The notes under the pieces are model-generated. The model was not told where the DNA came from and ran no database searches. It saw nothing but the letters and a program-made list of their open reading frames with translations. Shown piece after piece: positions 1 through 6,542 of a stretch of DNA of 7,406 bases; position 1 is the stretch's first letter, and every line of letters begins with the position of its first letter. This DNA comes from Clostridia bacterium (GTDB lineage: Bacteria > Bacillota > Clostridia > Oscillospirales > Acutalibacteraceae): positions 1 to 7,406 of the forward strand of contig JAFWCS010000063.1 in the NCBI GenBank assembly GCA_017534365.1. The letters run 5' to 3'. The position numbers and the translations under genes were made by a program.

Positions 1-20
1 AGCACAATAACAACATCATA

Positions 21-58
21 AAACAGCGCGCTGCGATCGGTTTCGCAGCGCGCTGTTT
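21..58 (-). terminator. Rho-independent terminator after the five-gene minus-strand operon
   Basis: Bases 21-36 (AAACAGCGCGCTGCGA) and 43-58 are exact reverse complements, giving a 16-bp perfect stem with a 6-nt loop. It lies 17 nt past the TAA stop of the last minus-strand gene. Read on the minus strand, the stem ends in TTTT and continues TATGATGTTGTTATT, a moderately U-rich tail. On the plus strand the hairpin is followed by TTTGTGTCTTT, so it might also stop transcription arriving from the left. Termination itself is inferred from structure and position. Confidence 0.85.
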
Positions 59-75
59 GTGTCTTTGGGATTCTA

Positions 76-1397
76 TTATTTGAATGCCAGCTGATACATT
101 TTTGACCAGGCCAGCACACGGTCACGGTTCCACTTTTTCGGCATCACGGAGCAGGCGGCGGAAGCCTTGCCCATGCGCATCGCAGCAACGGCAAACTTCT
201 TGAGCAGCTTCGGATCGGAGATCGCGCCCTTTGCCTTGACGATCAGCTCCTTCGGATCGAGCTTCACGGCGGCAAAGAGGTTGGTGAAATCCGCGCCCAT
301 GGTGATATCATCCTCCGTCACCATGCCGCTTTCGAAAATGTAATCGATCTCATCCGGCGTCAGATCCGCGACCGTCGCCTTCGCGGCGGCGAGCGTGGCA
401 AAGCCCGCGCCGAGCAGCTTATAATAGCCGACCTGATAGGGCCAGAGGGTGCTGCTGTTGAAGGCGCACTCGGCGTCGTTGATCACGGTCTCCGCAAGAA
501 TGCGCGCGGCCTTGAAGCAGTTCGCCATGCCGGAGCCGATCAGCGGCACGGTCATGAACGCGCTGTCGCCGATCGCGGCATAGCCGTCCGCCACAAGGAT
601 CGACAGCGGCTGCCGCACGGGGATCTGCGCAAACTGGCCGCCGCGCAGACGTTCGCGCCCGATGCGGGGATTGGTTTCGCGCAGGACCTCGGTGAACCGC
701 AGCGCCTCCGCCTCGTCAAAGGGCTCGAACCGCCCGACCAGCACGTCGGTATAGTCCTCCTCGTCCGCGACCCAGCTGATGCCCTGCTTGCCGTCGGCAA
801 AGAGCATGACCTTGTATTTTGCCTCGGCGGGCGCGCCCTTGCCTTTATTATAGAAAGCGCGGTAGATATAGATCTTGCCCATCTCGCCGGGATCCTTCTC
901 GATGCCGAGGCTGTCCGGCAGCTGCAGGCGCAGCGGAGAATCCACGCCGCAGGCGTCAATAACAAGATCCCCGTAGAAATCGCCCGCGGACGTTTTGACG
1001 CCGACCACACGGTTGCCGAACAGGATCGGCGCTTCGATCCTGCAGCCGTATTCGATCTTCACGCCCTGCGCAAGCGCATGGCCGATCAGATGGTCATAAA
1101 TATCGGCGCGCTCCATCTTGATCTCGCGGTTGTCAAGCGGCACATGCTGCTGCAGGCCGACCCGGAAGGAGGGGCCGAAGAAGGTCATATCCACCTTGTA
1201 TTCGAATTTTGTGACGGGCGGCATCGGAATGCCGGCGATCCCCAGCGCGCGGGCGCGAAGATATCCGTCCAGTCATAGCCGAGCTTGCCCGCTTCCTTCT
1301 GCTCATAGACCGTCACGTCAAAACCGGCCTGCGCCAGCAGCGCCGCAGCGGCAATGCCGCCGTGCCCCATACCGGCCACGATCACTTTTTTACCCAT
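76..1397 (-). pseudogene. FixC/geranylgeranyl-reductase-like FAD oxidoreductase, frameshifted near codon 50
   Basis: Two minus-strand frames join into one flavoprotein of about 440 residues. The 5' part (1397-1251) carries the FAD-binding beta-alpha-beta fold: VIVAGMGHGG (G9-x-G11-x-x-G14) and the acidic E32 ending strand 2. The 3' part, readable from 1224 to 76, holds the rest, including the second FAD motif GYAAIGDSAF and the following helix VPLIGSGMANCFKAARIL. This resembles COG0644 dehydrogenases (FixC, geranylgeranyl reductases), which reduce or oxidise lipid-like or quinone substrates; the substrate here is unknown. The break lies between about 1243 and 1256: loss of one C (restoring A-P-R-A-L-G) or gain of a CG pair in the GCGCGC tract (restoring A-P-A-L-G) would explain it. 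As written, the first frame stops at 1185 after 71 codons, and a restart at ATG 1224 would lack the FAD motif. Otherwise the 3' part is open to its stop, so the damage is recent or a sequencing error. Last gene of the operon. Confidence 0.8.
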
Positions 1398-1405
1398 TGC
1401 CATAG

Positions 1406-1411
1406 CCTCCT
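1406..1411 (-). promoter_or_regulatory. Ribosome binding site that sets the start at 1397
   Basis: The minus strand reads AGGAGG here. It is 8 nt from the ATG at 1397-1395 but only 2 nt from the other in-frame ATG at 1403-1401, which is too close for normal initiation. The flavoprotein therefore most likely starts MGKKVIVAG rather than MAMGKK. The site lies in the 22-nt gap after the preceding gene's stop. Confidence 0.75.
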
Positions 1412-1419
1412 CGATTCAT

Positions 1420-2451
1420 TTATGAAAAGCTGCAAACGTCATTCACAGGGAATGCGCCGTCCGCATATTTCGCTGCGCAGGATTCAAACACGCCGACCGT
1501 CTGCCCGTTGACCGCGGCGATCCCTTCGAGCATCGGCGGCAGCTCTGCACGCGCCGTGCAGGCCTTCTGATAAAGATAATAGATCGGCACATGCTCATCG
1601 CCGTAGAGCACGGATCCGTCGGGATCCCAGGCCGTCACATCCGAATAAGTCAACAGATAAGACGGATTGTTCCTGCCGTAGGAAACGCTCAGGCGCAGGC
1701 TGTCATCCGGCATGCGTGCGAAGCCCTGCACGCAGCGCGGCAGCGTGATCACGTATTCGGGCACCGTGACCGTCTGCGCGCCGCAGGCGGCATCGAGCGA
1801 AGCGAGCGGATAGGCGCAGCAGCGCGCGTAATACCGCTCAAAGAAGGTCACCCGCCGCCAGTGCGCCGGATCGGTGTCATAAGCGCCGTCAAAGGTGAAA
1901 TTGTAGAATTCGCCCGCGTAAAGATAAGCGCCGTCGCAGCTGAGGAAGCTGCAGCGCAGATCCGTCAGGAACGAGTCCGTCAGGGGAAGCGCCGCGCCGT
2001 CCGCCGCCTGCAGCACGGCGGAAACCGCCAGCCGCTGCACGCGCGCGTCGTCGGCAACGTAGATCCAATCGCCGTCCGTTGCGACCCCGCCGACGTGCCC
2101 GGTGAAGGGCTGTCCGTCCGCCTGCGCGAGCGCAAGCGTCTTCAGGCGCGCGCCGTTCGCGGCATACGCGAGCACGAGCACGGAGGGCTGCGTTTCATGA
2201 TAGGCGGAGAGCACGTAGACCCCCGCCGCTTCCAGATAGCAAAGCCCCTGCGGCACGTAACCGTTTTCGACCTCCGGGGTCGGGAACAGCGGCGTATATG
2301 ACGCGAATTTCTCTGTTTTTACAGGGGAAAACACCGTGCGCTTCACCTCCTGCGCCATGCCGCTGAGCACGCGGAAGGAAGCGTTCGGGATGCAGACCGC
2401 CAGCGCCAGTATGAGCAAGGCCGCCGGGATCAGCAGACGTAATTTCTTCAA
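1420..2451 (-). CDS. Exported protein of unknown function, beta-propeller-like
   Basis: 343 residues, function not recognised. The N-terminus (MKKLRLLIPAALLILALAV) has basic residues then a hydrophobic stretch at about residues 6-22, so the protein is exported or membrane-anchored. The lipobox-like L-A-V-C20 has Val before Cys, so lipoprotein status is doubtful. The remainder is rich in beta-strand pattern, with five related segments at about residues 67, 119, 167, 241 and 308 (PQGLCYLEAAGVYVLSAY, VGGVATDGDWIYVADD, CSFLSCDGAYLYAGEFY, VQGFARMPDDSLRLSVSYG, LEGIAAVNGQTVGVFES). This fits a five- or six-bladed propeller of the secreted SMP-30/TolB-like sort, by pattern only. The start is TTG (2451-2449), one base after the upstream TGA. 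Its AAGAAGG site lies inside the upstream gene, and the next in-frame ATG would discard the signal segment. Cys-rich for its size, including C211-C212. Confidence 0.85.
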   Translation of the reverse strand: MKKLRLLIPAALLILALAVCIPNASFRVLSGMAQEVKRTVFSPVKTEKFASYTPLFPTPEVENGYVPQGLCYLEAAGVYVLSAYHETQPSVLVLAYAANGARLKTLALAQADGQPFTGHVGGVATDGDWIYVADDARVQRLAVSAVLQAADGAALPLTDSFLTDLRCSFLSCDGAYLYAGEFYNFTFDGAYDTDPAHWRRVTFFERYYARCCAYPLASLDAACGAQTVTVPEYVITLPRCVQGFARMPDDSLRLSVSYGRNNPSYLLTYSDVTAWDPDGSVLYGDEHVPIYYLYQKACTARAELPPMLEGIAAVNGQTVGVFESCAAKYADGAFPVNDVCSFS

Positions 2452-2452
2452 C

Positions 2453-3853
2453 TCAATCGCCTTCTTCCGCCAGATACCGGCCCATGAGCACGCCCATGAC
2501 GGACGCCATCATCAGGCCGCGCGTCCAGCCGCTGGAATCGCCCAGACAATGCAGGCCGCCCACGTTGGTACGGAATCTCTGGTCCATCTTGATCCGGTTG
2601 CTGTAAAACTTCAGCTCCGGCGAATAGAGCAGCGTCTCCCGCGCGGCAAAGCCCGGGACGACGTGATCCACCGCCTGGATGAAGTTGATGATGTTGACCA
2701 TCGCGCGATAGGGCATCGCGGCGGTGATATCGCCCGCGACGGCGTCCACGAGCGTCGGGCGGACGTTGGAGCGGGACAGCTCCTTCTGCCACGTGCGTTT
2801 GCCGTCCAGAATGTCGCCGAAGCGCTGCACGAGGATATGCCCCGCGCCGAGCATATTGGTCAGCTCGCCGATTTTCTGCGCATAGGCGATCGGCTGGTTG
2901 AACGGCTCGTTGAAATTGTGGGAGCAGAGGATCGCAACGTTGGTATTCTGCGATTTGTATTCCTTATAGGAATGCCCGTTGACAACGGCCAGCGCATTGT
3001 CGTAATTCTCCTGGCTGACCACGCCGCCGGGATTCTGGCAGAAGGTGCGCACCTTGTTTTTGAACGGCAGCGGATAGCCGATCAGCTTTGATTCATACAG
3101 GACGTCGTTGACGACCTCCATGACCTCGTTGCGCACCTCCACGCGCACGCCGATATCGACCGTGCCGGGCTGGTGGGCAATGTTGTGCTGCGCGCACTTG
3201 GCCTCAAGCCAGTTCGCGCCGCGGCGGCCGGCCGCGATCACCGTGTGCTGCGCATAGACCGTCTGCTCGGTCTTGCCGTCCGAGATCACGACGCCCTTGC
3301 AGACGTCGCCCTCCATGAGAATATCCAGGCAGGCCTGCCCGAACAGGAGCTCGACGTCGTGCGCCGCAAGCCAGGTCTCGATCGCCAGATAGAGATCATG
3401 CGCCTTTTCCGTGCCGAGGTGGCGGATCGGGCAATCCACCAGCTTCAGCCCGGTCTGGATCGCGCGGGTGCGGATCTGCTTGACCGCCTCGGTATTGCTC
3501 ACGCCTTCGATCTTTTCGTCCGCGCCGAACTCCAGATAGATGCGGTCGGTGTAGTTGATCGCTTCCTGCGCAACGTCCTCGCCGATCAGCTGAGGCAGGT
3601 CGCCGCCGACTTCATAGCTCAGAGAAAGCTTGCCGTCGGAAAACGCGCCGGCGCCGGAAAAGCCGGTCGTAATGTGACAATAGGGCTTGCAGTTGACGCA
3701 ATGGCCGACCTGCGCCTTCGGGCAGCGGCGGTTTTCGATCGCGCTCCCCTTCTCAACGATCAGGATCGACTGCTTGCTGTTGCGCCGCCGCAGCTCCAGC
3801 GCCGTGAAGATTCCGGCCGGACCTGCGCCGACAATGACAATATCATACTTCAT
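2453..3853 (-). CDS. FAD-dependent dehydrogenase of the uncharacterised COG2509 type
   Basis: 466 residues, complete and cytoplasmic. The N-terminal dinucleotide-binding fold is clear: DIVIVGAGPAG (G9-x-G11-x-x-G14) with E34 at the end of strand 2 to hold the FAD ribose. TVIAAGRRGANWL mid-protein and GLHCLGDSSGWTRGLMMAS near residues 433-451 are the further FAD-contacting segments of this family; the G438-D439 pair is typical. A cysteine cluster, C44-x7-C52-x2-C55-x3-C59, precedes the glycine-rich TTGFSGAGAFSDGKL. From memory this is a family trait, but its role (metal, Fe-S or redox) is not established. Reaction and substrate are unknown; the family is annotated only as a dehydrogenase. The ATG at 3853 is preceded by GGAG at 7 nt. 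That site overlaps the lipase stop codon (GGAG-TGA), leaving a 4-nt gap, and the 3' end is one base from the next start, so translation is tightly coupled on both sides. Confidence 0.92.
   Translation of the reverse strand: MKYDIVIVGAGPAGIFTALELRRRNSKQSILIVEKGSAIENRRCPKAQVGHCVNCKPYCHITTGFSGAGAFSDGKLSLSYEVGGDLPQLIGEDVAQEAINYTDRIYLEFGADEKIEGVSNTEAVKQIRTRAIQTGLKLVDCPIRHLGTEKAHDLYLAIETWLAAHDVELLFGQACLDILMEGDVCKGVVISDGKTEQTVYAQHTVIAAGRRGANWLEAKCAQHNIAHQPGTVDIGVRVEVRNEVMEVVNDVLYESKLIGYPLPFKNKVRTFCQNPGGVVSQENYDNALAVVNGHSYKEYKSQNTNVAILCSHNFNEPFNQPIAYAQKIGELTNMLGAGHILVQRFGDILDGKRTWQKELSRSNVRPTLVDAVAGDITAAMPYRAMVNIINFIQAVDHVVPGFAARETLLYSPELKFYSNRIKMDQRFRTNVGGLHCLGDSSGWTRGLMMASVMGVLMGRYLAEEGD
2460..2467 (-). 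promoter_or_regulatory. Ribosome binding site inside the upstream gene, supporting a TTG start
   Basis: The minus strand reads GAAGAAGG, which encodes the last Glu-Glu-Gly of the upstream flavoprotein. It lies 8 nt before the TTG at 2451. With the stop codon one base from the start, translation of the propeller-like protein is probably coupled to termination of the upstream gene. Confidence 0.6.
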
Positions 3854-3857
3854 GTTT

Positions 3858-5132
3858 TCACTCCGGAATTCCGTGCTCCGCGGGCAATGCGTTCAGCATT
3901 TCGCAAAGCTCGATATAGAAATCATGCGTCTGTTCTTTATCGGCCAGCAGACCGATCGCGGTGCCGTGGTCGCCGGGCTGCACCGGCATCACGTTCCACA
4001 CGCCCGGCGCCACATCAGCCGGGTCATAATCGGTATACGGCTCATATTTCGGATGCTTCGCGCTCTCCACGTTCACCATGCAGTCGTTCGGCAGCCAGCT
4101 GTCGTCATAGACCGTGCCGTTGTAGGGATCGGTCATGCGGATCATGCCGATGATCGCCGCAAGGGGCGCGATGATCGGGTTGGTCCCGAGCATCGGGATC
4201 TGCGTATGCAGCCCCGGCACCTCGCGCGTTGCGGAAAACGCATAGGAAAAGTAGTAAAGATCGGGATTGATCGTGACGTAGCGGTTGAGCGCCTCGTTGC
4301 CCTCCGGCGTCAGATCATAGATACAGGTGTCGTCGAAGTTCTCATAGGTGTTGCGCATGGCCTGCAGCAGCGGCACGGTCGCTTTTTCGCCCGGCACGGC
4401 GGAGAGGCCGAACTGCTCCATGTGGAAATCGACGGCGCGCCCGTTGAGGAAGGACCGGCCGACCAGTCCGATATAAAGGATGCTGAAGGACGTCATCAGC
4501 GAGATCAGGCCGAACGGCTTGACGAAATAGAACACCGTGGAGCTCTGGTGCGGGGCGCAGATCGCCGTCACGCTGCGCACCCAGTCGTCCTTGCCGCCGG
4601 TGAACAGGCCGGAGAGTTCGCCCGCCGGGGTCGCCGCGCGCTCCGTTTCGTCGCCCGCCGTAAGCAGCTGCACAAACATGCGCACGGTGTTGCCGCCGAA
4701 GCTGTGGCCGATCAGATGGATCTGCTTTTCCGCGCCCCAGCCCGCAAACAGCGGCTTCTCATAGGTTCTGCCGAAGCGGGCGTGGTGATGCGCGGCGGCG
4801 TGCGCCGCGCCGTAATCGACCGTGGTGCCCGTGAGCTGCGCATAAAGCTCGCAGGCGCGGTCCCATGCGCTGTTGATCGGCCCTACGGAGGCGGAATAGG
4901 CTTCATAGCCTTCTTCCTGCAGGAACTGCATCAGGCTGCCCGTGGTCGCGCCCCAATACGGCAGCGCGGAATCAATGCCCTCGGCGCCGCCCCAGCCGTT
5001 ATAGCCGTGGACAAATACGAAGGGCGCGTCGTTCAGCGGCTCTGCGGCTGCGCTTGCGTTTGCGGGGATCAGGAGCGCAAGCGAAAGCAGCACGGCCGCC
5101 ATAAACAGGCTCACTATGCGGCGAAGCTTCAT
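3858..5132 (-). CDS. Secreted zinc-site lipase of the I.5-like (thermoalkalophilic) alpha/beta-hydrolase type
   Basis: 424 residues from ATG 5132. A signal peptide spans residues 1-28 (hydrophobic core, then ANASA with cleavage expected after A28), so the enzyme is exported. Core motifs follow: FVHGYNGWG (oxyanion region, residues 40-48), GPINSAWDRACELYAQL (84-100), TVDYGAAHAAAHHHARFGRTY (104-124 with His cluster), the nucleophile elbow G142-H-S144-F-G146, the acid D350 in NDCMVNVESAKHP and the base H389 in GDHGTAIG. Aligned from memory with Geobacillus L1/T1 lipase, the four zinc ligands correspond to D91, H111, H117 and D268, all present. The calcium ligands after the catalytic His appear absent. 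The probable reaction is ester hydrolysis of acylglycerols or similar lipids; chain length cannot be read. Residues about 199-229 are strongly hydrophobic and could be the lid. The elbow is GHSFG rather than the AHSQG of Geobacillus enzymes. Second gene of the operon, 45 nt after the dehydrogenase. Confidence 0.92.
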   Translation of the reverse strand: MKLRRIVSLFMAAVLLSLALLIPANASAAAEPLNDAPFVFVHGYNGWGGAEGIDSALPYWGATTGSLMQFLQEEGYEAYSASVGPINSAWDRACELYAQLTGTTVDYGAAHAAAHHHARFGRTYEKPLFAGWGAEKQIHLIGHSFGGNTVRMFVQLLTAGDETERAATPAGELSGLFTGGKDDWVRSVTAICAPHQSSTVFYFVKPFGLISLMTSFSILYIGLVGRSFLNGRAVDFHMEQFGLSAVPGEKATVPLLQAMRNTYENFDDTCIYDLTPEGNEALNRYVTINPDLYYFSYAFSATREVPGLHTQIPMLGTNPIIAPLAAIIGMIRMTDPYNGTVYDDSWLPNDCMVNVESAKHPKYEPYTDYDPADVAPGVWNVMPVQPGDHGTAIGLLADKEQTHDFYIELCEMLNALPAEHGIPE

Positions 5133-5139
5133 ACGATCA

Positions 5140-5145
5140 CTTCCC
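5140..5145 (-). promoter_or_regulatory. Ribosome binding site that sets the lipase start at 5132
   Basis: The minus strand reads GGGAAG, 7 nt before ATG 5132. A longer reading from TTG at 5147 would add MGSDR, place this site inside the coding region and weaken the signal peptide's start. ATG 5132 gives the classical beginning MKLRRIVSLF. Confidence 0.65.
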
Positions 5146-5177
5146 AATTGAGATTCGGTCCGGTCGAAGGCGGCGGC

Positions 5178-6389
5178 TTATTCCATCACCTGGCGGATGA
5201 CGGCGACAAAATCGTCATAGCCGAAGATCTTCGGCACGGGATAGAGCGGATTGCCCTCCTTCATCGCGCGCTTGGCAATGACGGGGATATCCTTTTCCTC
5301 GCCCTTCAGATGGGCGGGGATCTTCATCGTTTCGTTCAGCTCACGCACCTTGGCGATGAAGGCCTTCGCCTTCTCCTCAACGCTCAGGCCGGCCACCGGC
5401 AGACCGCCGACCTCGGCCAGCTCCGCGAGCGGCGCATAGGCGCTCTCGCCGTAATAATCCAGCACGTAGGGCAGGATCACCGCGTTGGCAAGACCGTGCG
5501 GGGTGCCGTACATGCCGCCGAAATTGTGCGCGATCGCATGCACATAGCCGACGTAGGCGCGGGTGAACGCGACGCCGGCGAGGTAGGAGGCCTCGAGCAT
5601 CTTGCCGCGCGCCTCGATATTCTTGCCGTCCTCGTAGGCGGTGACGATGTTGTCAAAGATCATGCGGGTGGCCTTGCGCGCAGCGGAGGCCGTGCCCTTG
5701 GTGTTGCTGTGGCCGATATAAGCCTCGACCGCATGGGTCAGGGCGTCCATGCCGGTGGTGGAGGTGATGTGCGGGGGCAGACCGACCGTCAGCTCGGGAT
5801 CCAGCACCGCGTATTTCGGGCGCAGGACAGGATCCTGCAGCGCGTACTTTTCGTGTGTGGAGGGGTCGGAAACCACGGCGGCAAGCGTCGTTTCGGAGCC
5901 GGTGCCGGCGGTGGTGGGCACAGCATAAAGCTCCGGGAGCTTCTTGAGGATCTTCAGCGTGCCGCGCATCTGCTGCACGGTCATGTTCGGGCGGGCAATG
6001 CGCGCCGCCGCAGCCTTGGCGCAATCCATCGGGGAGCCGCCGCCGAACGCAATGACCGCCGTGCAGGCGTGATTGACATAAAGCTGACGCGCTTCTTCGA
6101 TATTATCAATGGTGGGGTTCGGCTGCACGCCGTCGTACACCGCATAGTTGACGCCGGCGGCATCCAGCCCCGCAAACAGGCCGTCCAGCAGATGCAGGCC
6201 CATCAGGCCCTTATCCGTCACGATCAGCACGCTCTTGTGGCCGTTGGCCTTCACGGTCTCCGGCAGGCGCTTGACGCTGCCCGCGCCCTTGAGCAGCCGG
6301 GGCTCATCCCAGTTCAGAAGAAGCACGGCGCCGCGCATGACGCCCTGATACGTTCTGCAATATGCCTTTTCAAATGTTGTTGCTGCCAT
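5178..6389 (-). CDS. Iron-containing (group III) alcohol dehydrogenase
   Basis: 403 residues, complete and cytoplasmic. It would interconvert an alcohol and an aldehyde or ketone with NAD(P)(H). NAD-binding GGGSPMDCAK lies at residues 116-125 and PTTAGTGSE at 158-166. DPELTVGLPP (197-206) leads into the metal site: D215 and H219 in GMDALTHAVEAY, then H284 and H298 in VHAIAHNFGGMYGTPHG. H288 matches the active-site His of FucO-type enzymes. All four metal ligands are present, so the enzyme should be active. Length is slightly above the usual 380-390, owing to an N-terminal segment with CRTYQGVMRG before the GAGSVKRLP strand; I recall similar segments in clostridial homologues. The substrate cannot be read; butanol, propanediol or longer-chain alcohol dehydrogenases share these motifs. 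First gene of the operon: ATG 6389 follows AAAGGA at 10 nt, about 33 nt after the predicted transcript start. Confidence 0.95.
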   Translation of the reverse strand: MAATTFEKAYCRTYQGVMRGAVLLLNWDEPRLLKGAGSVKRLPETVKANGHKSVLIVTDKGLMGLHLLDGLFAGLDAAGVNYAVYDGVQPNPTIDNIEEARQLYVNHACTAVIAFGGGSPMDCAKAAAARIARPNMTVQQMRGTLKILKKLPELYAVPTTAGTGSETTLAAVVSDPSTHEKYALQDPVLRPKYAVLDPELTVGLPPHITSTTGMDALTHAVEAYIGHSNTKGTASAARKATRMIFDNIVTAYEDGKNIEARGKMLEASYLAGVAFTRAYVGYVHAIAHNFGGMYGTPHGLANAVILPYVLDYYGESAYAPLAELAEVGGLPVAGLSVEEKAKAFIAKVRELNETMKIPAHLKGEEKDIPVIAKRAMKEGNPLYPVPKIFGYDDFVAVIRQVME

Positions 6390-6428
6390 AAATCATCGTT
6401 CCTTTCAAGATAAAATTATGATCGTTTT

Positions 6429-6457
6429 ATTTTACCATAAAAATCAAGTTTGCGCAA
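6429..6457 (-). promoter_or_regulatory. Predicted sigma-70-type promoter of the minus-strand operon
   Basis: On the minus strand: TTGCGC (6457-6452), a 17-nt spacer, then TAAAAT (6434-6429) with an extended -10 TGG directly before it. Transcription would begin near 6422, giving a leader of about 33 nt before the dehydrogenase ATG. The -35 matches TTGACA only in its TTG; the extended -10 could compensate. Prediction by eye. Confidence 0.6.
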
Positions 6458-6465
6458 TAAGATAA

Positions 6466-6479
6466 CAAAATATATTTTG
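6466..6479. promoter_or_regulatory. Perfect 14-bp palindrome between divergent promoters, operator candidate
   Basis: CAAAATATATTTTG is its own exact reverse complement. It lies 8 nt from the -35 box of the leftward promoter and 6 nt from that of the rightward promoter, almost in the middle. A dimeric regulator bound here could control both units. Alternatively it may act as an AT-rich UP element for both polymerases, or be chance symmetry in AT-rich DNA. No regulator gene is present in the window. Confidence 0.5.
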
Positions 6480-6485
6480 GGCGTC

Positions 6486-6514
6486 TTGCTTTCGGATGCG
6501 TTTCATGGTAGAAT
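6486..6514 (+). promoter_or_regulatory. Predicted sigma-70-type promoter of the GH5 gene
   Basis: TTGCTT (6486-6491), a 17-nt spacer and TAGAAT (6509-6514), with TGG directly before the -10 (extended -10). A start near 6521 leaves a leader of about 22 nt that carries the ribosome binding site. The design mirrors the promoter facing the other way. Prediction by eye. Confidence 0.65.
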
Positions 6515-6529
6515 GAGAAAAAACGCACC

Positions 6530-6534
6530 GGAGG
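6530..6534 (+). promoter_or_regulatory. Ribosome binding site of the GH5 gene
   Basis: GGAGG lies 8 nt before the ATG at 6543, an ideal distance. The next in-frame ATG at 6561 is too far away, so 6543 is the start. Confidence 0.85.
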
Positions 6535-6542
6535 AAACAACA

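Larger units (their letters stand above)
21..6434 (-). other. Predicted five-gene transcription unit
   Basis: One promoter candidate (6457-6429) and one terminator (58-21) bracket five same-strand genes separated by 45, 4, 1 and 22 nt. I see no terminator hairpin or convincing promoter in the internal gaps. The unit joins an alcohol dehydrogenase, a secreted lipase, a COG2509 flavoprotein, an exported propeller-like protein and a broken FixC-like flavoprotein. Co-transcription is inferred from spacing. Confidence 0.7.

Noticed and set aside
1240..1260. Programmed ribosomal frameshift in the flavoprotein
   Set aside because: No slippery heptamer of the usual type and no clear downstream pseudoknot are seen, and flavoproteins of this family are not known to be made this way. 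A mutation or sequence error is simpler.
2389..2394. Lipoprotein signal (L-A-V-C20) in the propeller-like protein
   Set aside because: Val at the position before Cys departs from the usual Gly/Ala/Ser, so I call the protein exported without claiming lipid attachment.
1591..4153. Plus-strand open frames at 1591-2301, 2336-3091 and 3173-4153
   Set aside because: They lie opposite clear minus-strand genes, have Arg/Ala/His-rich low-information products and no good ribosome binding sites.
5133..5147. Lipase start at TTG 5147
   Set aside because: It would put the GGGAAG site inside the gene and add charged residues before a normal signal peptide; ATG 5132 has the right spacing.
5133..5177. Internal promoter or terminator between the dehydrogenase and lipase genes
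   Set aside because: The 45-nt gap holds the lipase ribosome binding site and a small CGGTC direct repeat, but no -10/-35 pair or hairpin with a U-run.
3687..6413. Plus-strand open frame of 908 codons opposite the lipase and alcohol dehydrogenase genes
   Set aside because: It is in exact codon register with both minus-strand genes, so it stays open simply because those genes avoid TTA, CTA and TCA codons, as GC-rich genes do. Its product is an Arg/His/Ala/Gly-rich string without motifs, while the minus-strand genes have complete catalytic motifs.
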